A DNA stretch of 64,000 nt from positions 21,092,001 to 21,156,000 of the forward strand of contig NC_084927.1 in the NCBI RefSeq assembly GCF_958298935.1, read 5' to 3'. Shown here piece by piece: positions 49,101 to 59,700 of the stretch (positions within the stretch are counted from its first letter, which is position 1; the number at the start of each line of letters is the position of its first letter). The DNA comes from Phragmites australis (lineage: Eukaryota; Streptophyta; Magnoliopsida; Poales; Poaceae). The notes under the pieces were generated by a model. The model searched no databases. It had not been told where the DNA came from and worked only from the letters and a program-made list of their open reading frames with translations. A program made the position numbers and the translations under genes.

Positions 49101-50690
49101 AACAATTTTTTTTGTCAAAGTTATAGTTTTCCCAGAAAAGCACCAAAATAAGGAAATTAACTTGTCCAATTGACGGAGAATCAAGAAAGTAAAATCTACA
49201 TCCAACCAACCACATTCTAATCAGTTTAGCTGTACTTGTAATGGTTGGCGCTGAAAGTTTCTATTGCATTTATGAGTAACAGCAATGAGCAAATTAAAGA
49301 ATTTTGTTGTTCAGTCATAATGCTACAACCACTTTCCAGTATGACCACGGAACAATGAGAACAATAGTGTGCGTAATCTTTGATCGGTGCGGTGCCCCCT
49401 ATACACTATGTTAACATACCCAACTTTTGAAAGCTCAAAGCACTTAGACTCAAAATGACCAAAAGTAGTATACATACTTACCTGTAGTCAAGATGGTTCC
49501 GAAATCCTTCTAGCATTGGGTCAATCTGGTATATTCGCTGTCCATCTCCTTGTGGTGGGACAACTTGAGGTTTCACATCAATGTCAGTTTCGTCAGTGCC
49601 TTCAATCACTTTTGAAGATTCAGACTTATCTTCAGCCTCAATTGCTGCTTCATCCGCAGCTGAGGTTGCCTCCTCTTCCACAACCGCTTTTGCTTCAGGT
49701 ATCTACATCAAAAGAAACAGATAGGTTTTATATAGAACCAAACAGAAACCGAACGGTGCATCCTTTTGTTATCATCTTGCAAGGTGGTATGTCAAGCTAA
49801 GTTTTCAGTAGCCCACGATCCAGCACAGTGCCACAACTAACAAAGATACAAAATGCACAACTATTTGCACAATGCGGATATAAAAAGCACAAAACCTGTT
49901 CGTTTCTTAAATGGAACGGGGTAACACCTTATGTTTCGAGGAAAAAAACACAAAACCTGACACCTCCATTACTTGATTTCATCAGGCATTTGGTGAATGT
50001 ATCATGAAGACATGGGGTTTCAGGCAGGGGACCGTGTTACCTGTGGTTCTTCAGATTGCGCTGGAGTGTCTACCGCAGGTTCTGTTGAGGACAGCAAGTC
50101 ATCACCCCCACCTCCGGGCACCAGCACCTTCCCAGGAGCACCCGCGCAGCTCAGAATGGTGCCTGCAAATGCAAAAGCCCACTCCACCGGTAAGAGCTAA
50201 GAAATCAACACCGAGACTTCCGAGTTGCAGCAATAAGAAAACATCAGCCACGCAACAGGGGCCGAGAGAGAGAGAGAGAGACATCAGCAGAGTAAGTGAA
50301 ATGATCGTAATGGCAATTGGTAACACTAACGCATTTCACCACAATAAAATGCAGGATCCAGAATTCAGAAACTGCGATCGCATCTCTCGACGAAATGAAG
50401 ATACATGGATTCGAAAAGGGATGAGCACGTATGCCAGCCACAACTAATCAGGAAACAGGTCATCCGTGCGAGGAGAGTAGCGGCGAGAGAGTGACTAAAA
50501 ATAAGGGGGCGGAATTTGAGGCCTAGTGAGCGAGCGAGCGAGCCGTACGAGAGAACGAGTCCTTCCTCCTGAAGAGCAGCGACGACAAGTCCACCCCACT
50601 CCTCCGCTCTCCGCCGGATCGCGCCGGGCCGCCGCCGCCGCCGGGCCGCACGGCCCCGAGCCTCGCGCCGGACACCGCGAACGACGACAT
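37178..50690 (-). CDS. SBEIIa: Starch branching enzyme IIa (1,4-alpha-glucan branching enzyme), plastidial
   Basis: Cuts alpha-1,4-glucan chains and rejoins them as alpha-1,6 branches in amylopectin synthesis in plastids. All 22 exons are found: 50549-50690, 50041-50162, 49482-49702, 48982-49080, 48838-48880, 48588-48647, 48118-48198, 47908-48024, 47507-47590, 46499-46620, 46202-46321, 42100-42229, 41901-42011, 41553-41681, 40889-40992, 39711-39855, 38580-38727, 38351-38451, 38117-38194, 37774-37929, 37357-37431, 37178-37261. All have GT..AG sites and matching phases, giving 823 aa. It starts [14 protein letters not shown] with a Gly/Arg/Ser-rich transit peptide, then a carbohydrate-binding region ([20 protein letters not shown]) and a GH13 barrel with GFRFDGV (nucleophile Asp), GEDVS (acid/base Glu) and [36 protein letters not shown] and [11 protein letters not shown] favour IIa over IIb. 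A Copia element sits in intron 11. Confidence 0.97.
40491..40743. mobile_element. MITE in SBEIIa intron 15
   Basis: About 253 bp flanked by TA, with inverted ends sharing CTTTTACTTGYC (left 'gcttttacttgccgttttgg', right, inverted, 'atcttttacttgtcatac'). The phrase 'cttgccgttttggacg' followed by 'tttgacca' is common in a grass MITE family of Stowaway/Tc1-Mariner type. Boundaries are approximate. Confidence 0.5.
42800..43090. other. GC-rich block in SBEIIa intron 11
   Basis: About 290 bp of high GC content in an otherwise AT-rich intron, immediately left of the Copia element. It is open on the minus strand for about 100 codons but no family is recognised. It may be an older insertion or a captured exon. 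Confidence 0.35.
43113..46132 (+). mobile_element. Defective Ty1/Copia retrotransposon in SBEIIa intron 11
   Basis: 3.0 kb, antisense to SBEIIa. LTRs of about 130 bp: 43113-43240 (TGTTAAGAGATAT...) and 46002-46132 (ending CCTAACA). Target duplication is GAGAT (43108-43112) against AAGAT (46133-46137). A tRNA-Met type primer site (tggtattagagc) follows the left LTR and a purine tract (agtttggggga) precedes the right one. Pol remnants in plus frames: integrase C-terminal part ([15 protein letters not shown], 43825-43900), RT start ([20 protein letters not shown] near 44605), the [10 protein letters not shown] box (near 45055) and RNase H ([20 protein letters not shown] near 45655, then [13 protein letters not shown]). 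Most of gag, protease and the integrase core are missing and many stops and frameshifts occur. Confidence 0.88.
46681..46760. repeat. SINE-like fragment in SBEIIa intron 10
   Basis: The phrase 'caacaacctttgttccaagc' followed by 'aaattgggataggctagagatgaaact' resembles a motif of Au-type plant SINEs (CCAAGCAAGTTGGGGTAGGC). Only this part is recognisable. Confidence 0.4.
50263..50281. repeat. GA microsatellite in SBEIIa intron 1
   Basis: An uninterrupted (ag)n tract of about 9 units in the first intron, 80-100 bases upstream of exon 2. Confidence 0.8.
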
Positions 50691-52820
50691 CCCGCACCCA
50701 ACAGCAGATGCAACCGCCCGCTCAGCCCACCAGAAACGAGCGACGCGGAGGCGAGCGCGTGGGGGCGGCGGCCGAGGAGGGGCGCGGCGAGATATTGTTT
50801 CGGGAGCGGGCAGAACTGCAGAAGAAAGGGAGGTGGGGAGCAACGTGTGCGACGGAGGGTGGAGAGGCAGCAGCGTCCTGGCACTGGCACTGCATGGGGA
50901 TGGGAGAGAGGCTAGAAGACGCCGAGGCGGGGTGGGGCCCCGCGGAAGCGTGTGTGCCGTCGCCTTCCCGTGCTGGTGGGGCCAGCCGCGCAGAGGGCGA
51001 CGTGCTGTGGGGACGGGGAGATCGCGAACCAACAGCTGGGAGCGCGTTCCCGGCCATCTTTGCCGACGGACTTGCTTGAAAAAGAAATATAAATTTAAAC
51101 GTGTTAATATTAAATATAAATTTAAGATACAAAGATATTTCATAAAAAAATATTAAATAAACATATCGGGAGGGATAATATAGTTTGATTTTAGATTGAA
51201 TCTGGAAAAAGATAAAAAATTATATACTAATTTTCCTCTGATTTCTTTAATTATTCTTAATATTAATAGAGACAGGAAGAAATTAATGAATCATGAAAGC
51301 GAATAAATGAGAACCAACTTGTGTTTCTAATAAGAATGGGATGAAAAAGTGTGTACCTTTTAGCTGCTTCGTTCACATGAGTCACGGCTAATCACGACGT
51401 GTTTGCATCATGGTATTCATGCGTGCCTCTCTGCCGGTCTACCCTGATGGTGGCGCTTGCTCGCTCTCTCTGTGTGTCGCGCGCTCGCGTTCGCTGTCGA
51501 GCCCATGCGAGCCGTCCATTGGTTTTCCAGAGGAATGCTTGGGTGTTCTTGTCCGCAAGTGGAAAAAAAATCTTTGAGAGAGCAAGAGAGGAAGCATATT
51601 CTGATTCTCGTGGAAATGTAAGGAATCATCGGCCATTACGAAAGGGAAAGGCGAAATGCACCTGCTGTTAGACATAAAGCATTAATCCTACATATTTTTT
51701 ATTGGCTACTCATTATAAATTCAGTTCCATGGTTTTTTAAATGATGTGCCAAGTGAAACTGCACATTATATTCTCGGCAAAAGAAAACGATACTTTGTAG
51801 AATTCAGAAATATAACGGTAAGAATTGCATAAGAGGTATATAGAAATTATGCCAGCCGAGATATGTCAAGGCAAAACTTTATGCAGTCCGCGTTTCTTAA
51901 ATTCACCTATGATGAACAGGCCTGAAGAAAGAGTATCCCGACTAGAAACAAGCAGCAAGATCTCACTTCTCGGTGTCATCTAGCCTAATGCATATTTAGC
52001 CACTCAATAAACCCAGCCCCTGAAGGCGTGCAGGTCTTGCTTATTTTTAATCCATCGATGATCCTAGATATTACCAGAGAGATTTTTGTATAGCTTGGCC
52101 ACTGGTGCCGAGTGCTGACTCGCAGGGGAGGATGGGAACCGCGAAACTTCTGCAGCCTCCGCTTTGATCCGGGCCCCCGACATGTCCGATCGCTCTCTCT
52201 AATCCGGCCAGATCACCGCTCGGCATCAGAAACAAACGGACGAAAAGGTCCGGCCGGGTACGAGGGGCCTACGAGGATCGGCGCACTCCTGGCCGTCAAT
52301 TCGGCCATTCCGTCTGATACTTCGCCGCCTTTGCTCAACCGCTACAATTTCGCGGTGCAAAATGGCAAACAAGTTTGGACCGTGCACGTACCCATTCCAA
52401 TCCCAAAATCTGTAGAATAACATCAAGAAAGGGACTCAATGTTACAGGAGGAAAAGTAATGCTGACGTGTAAAAAACAACCCGATTGCTCAGCACGACAT
52501 GGCCACTTGGCTAACAAATGAACTGGGCCGCTCCTACGGGCTATGCCTCTACTGGGCCTGGGCCGTGCCGGGCCACCCACTTGGTCAGCACTACGGAAGG
52601 ATGCAATCACAGGAACTCTGTTGCATAAGTCGACAGTGTAGAGGTATACAAGGGACACAACGTCAGTGTACAGCTCAAATTTGCGACTATACATTCCAAA
52701 GCTCAATCACTGATTTCCTTTCGACATTAATGTTTTTGATACATGACACATGACGACAGGCGATAGCAAGAAATACCTGCACTTTCGTGTCTCAGGGCTC
52801 TGATCCTGATGATATCTAGA
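50691..52820. other. SBEIIa leader/promoter and intergenic region
   Basis: The first 380 bases upstream of the SBEIIa ATG are very GC-rich (CpG-dense) and fit a leader plus core promoter; an AT-rich stretch follows from 51080. Open frames in the GC-rich part are composition artefacts. Nothing else that I can name lies up to 52820. Confidence 0.5.
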
Positions 52821-55800
52821 TCAATTCTGTGATGCGGTTCCTTCTGTACTTCCGATCAATGTCTTCGAAGGAAAAACGATGGCAGCTATAGGTTTGTCGT
52901 CATACCCACCACTTTCATCAATGATGAATCGGAGGCCGTCAATGTGGAGCTTCCCATGGTGGCCGCTAACAATGGCGATCTGCTTCCCAGACAGATCTTG
53001 AAAAAAAAACCCATATATCAACATTTCTGTTCTTGTGATATACTATGCTTGCTCAGAAATACAAGGTCGCCCATGGGTTCACATTGCGTAAGAATAGCAG
53101 CAGCATATAGGTGTCATGTGCAACAGCCATGAGCAAAAATCATGTATAGCAAAGCTTACATAGGCAGTCTATCACATGCACTGTCCCCATGCACATCCAC
53201 CACATGTTCACTTGTTTCAGTGAAATCAGAAGCCTAGAACAAGTAAAAAAAGACAAAGCTTGCAGCTAGAGGTAGACCACTCACGGGTACCCGATTCATC
53301 TAATCATCTGACTGGCTGCAGTGAAGATTTTCAGCCAAGTATGTGTGTAGTATTGTAGTAAGAGTTAAATTGTTATATTAAACTTGGCTATCACAAGGTA
53401 AGGGATTGAGGGATGCTCGATGACCTATTGGCCTGCCATTTTAAATAGGGCAATTGAACTCGATTTGCCAGCGTGCTATGCTAATTTTATTCTGTATACG
53501 AGGGATCAGATTACAGAGGATGAGAGGAAATATGTGCATATTGATCGGCTCAATTTAGAGTCGGGGGATTTGCCCAGTTGCCACTAATTTAGCTGAATTT
53601 CGACAAAATGACATCCCTCTCTCACTAACACATGGAGCTGCCTGTGTCAATGACATATGGGCCATGATGGCAAATCTTCGAAATGCAGCTAAATTAGTGG
53701 CATACAAACAATTTTCCCTGAATATTGAAGAAGTAACAATGATGTAAGGTGCATGTACATCTTAACTATGATGGCCTCTTCTCTAATGCATGCTGCAGCA
53801 CAAAGACACAAGGCTTTTGCAAAAAAAAAAATCTGCAGAGTATGTTGGTCACTTCTCTAGAAGAGAGAAAGATGCCACTCTAATGCACGTCACAATATAT
53901 ATATTGCAAACTTTGAGCAACTACATGATAGGGCATTGAGGTTGCTGTATTCTCAAGTTGGTTAACTTTATAAAAACAAACAGAAGTGAAGTGTTTGTCT
54001 TTTGGTAACATAGAGTGATAAAGGATCATGTATTAGCTCACCTTTGGTATGTCCCAAACATCCTGCCTCCCGCTAAGCATTTGAACCTTTGGCACCCTTG
54101 TGTCTCTACTTTACAAAACTCTAAGCTGCCCATTCAAATCCAGGGACCTCTCCAGGCCAGCATGAACTAACCGCAATTAGCTTGCAAACGATCTGGCCTT
54201 CGTCAGTATCAATAGGCACGTTTTCCTGTCATACATCCATAATATGAAACATCAAAGGAGCACCAACCCTTTGCATGCCTACTTACAATTTGCAATAAAG
54301 ACTTAAAGAGAATGCCTACCTCCACACGGATCCAAACCAAGTCACGCAGAAACTTCTTGTGCTCGTCAGGCACAGCCTTTGCAAGATCTAAAATGAAATT
54401 AGCATCACTAGCAAATTAGAAGCTGCTCTTGTTTGAAAAAGAAAAATTCTAGTTGCAAACTAGAAGCTGCTTGGTTAAATTCAGGCGGGAGCATTCCTAT
54501 GACTATATTCTTATACAGTCTGGACAAGATACATGAACTCGTTTTTTGGTCTCTTAGGTACTGCGCTAGATGATACTCACTCCGACAGTTACCTTGTACT
54601 ATTGGTGAATAAGCTTGCTACGTTTTACTCACTGTGTTAACTATTAAAACTAAAACGCCATTGAAGCATTGGAACTAAATTACTACTTCCTAATGTTGTT
54701 ATTAGATAATTGTTGATTCAGTTAGCAAACATGCAAAGAAAAAAAAAACATAGGCTCCCTGCCTTTTTGGGTTTCAGCATTTCTCAAGGTTCATGCAATC
54801 TTGAGAGGACTTCATAGAACATAATATGGGCACAATTTGGACGAGACAGCTGATCTTCACGCTTGAAGGGAAAATCAACAATTTAAAGAGCACCACAGCC
54901 GTTACGTACTAGTAAACCCCTTGTTAGGCTGCATTACAAATTGCATTGGTAGACAATTGGAGTAAACGAACACAAAGATCGACTGAGTCGGCAAGGAACC
55001 GAGAAACCTTTTGAGAATTTCAGAACTGACCTGGGGATCCATGGGCGACGCTGTAGGACTCAAAGGTAGGCTGCGCGTGTTGGAATGTGGCTCATTTAAA
55101 GTCTATTCACGAGAATATAAAGTAAGAAGTTTTAGTCTCGTATTAACAAGTAAGAAGATGTAAAACAACTTAAATAATTGAGTTCTCTAGTCTCTTTGAA
55201 ATAGAGAAAATGAGAAACAGATAGTATACTTTGCTATATTCACACGTACGCGCGCGCGCGTATTTACGTATTTTTCGCGTGACTTGTGACTTAATTGTGA
55301 GCCCTTTTGCTGCCGTGGCATGACAGCACAATATTGCAAGCCTTTTTGCTGCTCTCCTTTTTTAATTATGATCAATATCATAATCAGCCGTTTTAATCGC
55401 GATCAATACCTTAATTCTGAGGGTAATTGATCAGTTATGGAGGCAGCAATTAGTGGGTATTTTACGAGAGAAAACGGCTTCAAGAGGACAGTCATTTCCC
55501 TATAAATTTTGGAGACGTCCAGGCTTTTGAGAACACATCTCTCTGCTCCACATTTTTTTCTCCACCCATCCAGATCACTGTCTTGTGTGCTGTGCTGCCG
55601 GATCTCACCAACCCTTCTCCTTGCCGTGCACAAGGTTGGAGGGTGAGTGGTATCTCCGAGTCTCTGCCGTCATGAAGCCCGCACGAGGGACGGTAATAAG
55701 ATTTCTGGGCAGCGCACCTACACGACCGCTTTGCATTGTTTCATCTACGATCTGCTCGGCAGCGAATCGACACATTATTAACTTCATCCTTTTATCAATC

Positions 55801-56431
55801 CGACTGTAAGTTTTTGATGAAACTGATGGATTTTTGGTACTGTTACTTACTGCTAGAGTTAGAAGTATGTTCATCTGTTATATATTATGAAATATGTTTT
55901 TATATAGAATTTGAAATTAGATTTTTGCGTATATTACCAACAGCGTGTGGTAGATGGAGCCCTTGTACGGGAGCCCTTCTTGGGGTTCCACCTCTCCTTG
56001 ATGACCCCGCCCCACCTGCTCCCCTGCACGTGCATGCCCTCGTGCCCCGGCCCGGCCCGCGGAACCACCCCTCGTGCTCCTCGTTGTGTTGGTACTCCTC
56101 CCAGGTAGACGAGAACGGGGAGCCGTCGGGTGGCGGCGGCAGCGCCCCGACGAACGCAGCGAAGGCGAGGTCGTGCGTGGTTGCCACAGAGGAAGACGTG
56201 GTACTGCGCCGGGTGGCGCGCCGGGAGCGCGAGGAGTAAGTCGAGGACGCGGCGCGTGTGCGGGCCGCGGTCGCAGTAGTCGCCGAGGAAGATGACCAGC
56301 GCGGTGGCGAAGGCGTCGTCGGGGAGCGCGGACTGGAGGTTGAACCAGAGGCTCTCCAGCTTCGAGATGTAGCCGTGGACGTCGCCAACACAGATCACCA
56401 TGCTGTGAGTGGAGAACGGAAGAGGATCCAT
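52821..56431 (-). pseudogene. RLPH2: RLPH2-type PPP phosphatase, broken copy
   Basis: Relic of a Rhizobiales-like PPP-family phosphatase (in plants a tyrosine-directed phosphatase, RLPH2). Exons: 55938-56431, 55031-55070, 54320-54387, 54042-54225, 52821-52996. Metal-site motifs are seen: [22 protein letters not shown](H)AGLE and [13 protein letters not shown]. Lesions: a 4-base insertion (repeat of CACG) right after GNH near 56175; an apparent 5-base insertion (GGGCC repeat) about 110 bases on, which restores the frame and scrambles about 45 residues between; a 1-base loss just before YKGSIY near 55965; in exon 4 a 4-base insertion at LIAV/HAGLE near 54170; and a TAA before SRDTRVPKVQ. The last exon is open to TGA at 52821. 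Exon edges still look functional, so decay is recent. Confidence 0.85.
55245..55262. repeat. Short CG/TA microsatellite
   Basis: 'acgtacgcgcgcgcgcgt' is an alternating purine-pyrimidine tract in the first intron of the broken phosphatase gene. Confidence 0.6.
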
Positions 56432-56757
56432 CTCGCCGGCGTTGCCGCCCCGGTATTTCGCGGGAGGCTTCACTGCGGGCTCCGGCCCGGTGATAGCGGA
56501 GAGGAAGCGGGCAGTGAACGGAGAGCCAGAGAAGCGAGTCATCCTGTGAGAGGGGCCTCCCCGTTCCCTTACATTCCCGCGGGACAATATTCGCCGTTCG
56601 ATCCCTGGCGTCAACACGATCGTGGCTGTCCATCTCGATCTATAACATTGACCACCCCTTCCATCCCAAGCGGACGGCGGCTTTTCCCATTTCCCTCGCG
56701 CACGACCGCCAGCCGCCGGCCCTCCCTCCGCCGCCGCCGCCGCTCGGGAGCGAGGCG
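56432..56757. promoter_or_regulatory. Head-to-head promoter between RLPH2 remnant and HDA9
   Basis: 326 bases separate the two divergent ATGs. The stretch is GC-rich without a clear TATA box, as is common for shared promoters of housekeeping genes. It must hold both leaders and the HDA9 core promoter. Confidence 0.5.
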
Positions 56758-59700
56758 ATGCTGGAGAAAGACCGGATATCCTACTTCTACGACGGTACAT
56801 TCGCTACCCTCTACTCTACCCATTCACTGCACAACCCTAGCTCTCGCCATAGTCTCAACTCGCAACTCTTACTCCTCTTGGGTGTCTCACCGCACGCGCA
56901 GCTACGATTTGAAGTACTAAAGCGGAGATACAACAGGGACCAAGTAGTGGTGTGTCTTTGTCTAGGGTGGTATTAGCTTCCAGGACTGCTCATCTGCAAT
57001 TGGGGCTACCTTGTTCATTGGCCTACTATTCACGTTGAGTTGTTCAATCCTAGCCCTAGGATCGTCATAGGTTTGCGTTAGGATGTATGCTTCGTCCTGG
57101 GTCAGATAATGCAGGTGCGGAAATATCTCTTGGATCAATATTTGAATGGAAATTGTTGCTCCCTGAGTCCCTCTTTGAGAGAGCTCAGTCAAGCTACATT
57201 CAGTTGAAAATGCATACCTGTAGGTTTTTGTAGCTCTAAACTGCCAGTTGGTTGTCTCCATGTGGATGTGGCTCTCTGGCTAAGGCATTGTTCGGTGCAT
57301 GAGAATTCTTGAACTATTCAGTACGTTTGTGTTCTCTTGCATGTTTAAGATTATCTTATCCTTGTTGCCCTCGCTCAAGGTCCTTTATTGTGTCCCACTC
57401 ACTTTTTCGAATATGTAGACATTTTATGTGTTCAACATTTATGGTTGCTTGCTTAATTAAATTTTGTGAATGTGCATTTCAGGAAATGTGGGCAATGTCT
57501 ACTTTGGGCCAAATCACCCCATGAAGCCACATCGTCTTTGTATGACACATCATCTCGTCCTTTCATATGAACTTCATAAAAAGATGGAGATATATGTCAG
57601 TATTGAATTTTGTTTATTCACTTTATTTTAACTCATGAAGTGTGTAATGTTACCCTTATTTTGCACCCAATACTTTTGCAGAGACCACACAAAGCATATC
57701 CAACAGAGCTTGCCCAGTTCCATTCTGCTGATTATGTGGAATTCTTGCACCGGATAACTCCCGACACCCAGCATCTATATGCAAGTGAATCAACTAGATG
57801 TATGAATACTGGGCTTTCTCTTCTGCAAACTACTCTTCCAAACTTCGCTAATTTCACAATGAATACATGCCATGTAACTTGCTGCTCATCTTTCATTCTT
57901 ATACTTCTATTTTGTACAGTTAAAATAATAGAACGAGGACACATTATCATGGTTTCCTGGTTGCATACAACAAATATAACATTAGCTATTTCCACTTAAA
58001 TGAAAACTATATGGTTTATATCTTCCATAATATGCCTATTTCACGATTCAATGAAAATGTGTTCTATTTTACCGATTGAAGTTGCTATTGAGCACAACCT
58101 TCATCCTTTTGGAGTTTTCTGACTTAAATTATCTGGTTCTTTCATTATTTTCTCCCAGATAATCTTTTTTATCTCTGTTCCCAGACAATCTTGGAGAAGA
58201 CTGCCCGGTCTTTGATAATTTGTTTGAGTTCTGCCAAATCTATGCTGGAGGAACTTTAGGTAATATTAAAATTACTGAGGGTCTGAGGCTTCTTTCTATT
58301 TTTTGAAGTCTCTAAGCTGTTCTTTATTCTTTTTAGATGCTGCCCGCAGATTAAATCATAAAACATGTGATATTGCCATTAATTGGGCTGGTGGGCTGCA
58401 TCATGCAAAAAAGTGTGAGGCATCAGGTTTCTGCTACATTAATGATCTGGTTTTGGGAATTCTCGAGCTTCTCAAGTACCATGCCAGGGTTCTTTATATT
58501 GACATTGATGTCCATCATGGAGATGGAGTTGAAGAAGCCTTTTATTTCACTGACAGGTTCATGTTTGCCACTAAAAAGATATTTATGTGTATTTTTTATA
58601 GTTTTTTTGTTGTCTTGTCTATTTTTCAAACTAGTTTCAATCTCTTTGTTATTTATTATTGTTGGTGGAGCCACGATGTAGTGTGCTAACTGCTAATGCC
58701 CAAGGGGCTTCAGATTTCTTAACTGTCTGTCTTTAATATTTTGCAGGGTAATGACTGTAAGTTTCCACAAGTATGGTGACATGTTCTTTCCTGGCACGGG
58801 TGATATTAAGGTAAGCTTTGATTTAACAGGCTTCATGAATAATGTTTTATGTATTTGCTTTCATTTAATTTGTCATGTTAGCTTGCTGTCAATTTTTTTT
58901 GGGTGTATGATGCAAGCAATGACTAGGTTTTTATCTGTATTTTTGTTAGGGTAAACACCTGCCGAGAGGATAACCGGGTGGCGTCGGCTGCTAGGGGAAA
59001 GATTAGACCATAAATTAGGGAGACAGAATATTGGGGGAGACTAGATTAATTCGTCTTTGATTGATTACAATAGATGTTGTGCCCTCCTTTATATAAGAGC
59101 CAGCCTTAACAATCTAAACTAACAAATCTTATCTCTAACTAATCTTATCGGATCTCTAATCTAAACCTTGTGCTACAGTAAGCCGACAACGCTACATTAC
59201 CATGATTGCTGTGCGTGAACAGTAATTCCATCACATAACGATTTGTATCTGTTCATTTTTGCATATGAATTGTATGGTAGTTGAGACACGTGTTATATGT
59301 AAACTAAAGTTGACACATCTACGCTCAGTTGCGTGAAACAGAAGGAACAGATTCACTAAAACTGGTTCACAGTCAAAGTTGTAAATATGTGGAGACAGTC
59401 GGAATAATCTGTGTTTTCACTAAACTGAATGTGCGGCTCATTCTGATTCACTAAAACTGGGTTACAGTCAAAGAGCCGATGGTTATATGCTACTTCTCAA
59501 AGTTGATAACACTGAAGGCAGCCAATTGTTGGGAATAATTGCAACACACTCCCATTTCTAGGTTTTTTCACTGTCTCCTGTCAATCGAAAAGTTGTAAAT
59601 ATGTAACATTACTGCACTGAACTGTGGGTCTTTTACTGGACATTGGGCAATTGTGGCATAATATTCTATCCAATACCTGCAACATGATTGGGAATACTAG

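Noticed and set aside
50495..51143. Long open frames around the SBEIIa first exon
   Set aside because: Only the frame starting at 50690 joins exon 2 in phase and gives the cereal SBEIIa N-terminus; the upstream extensions are leader sequence.
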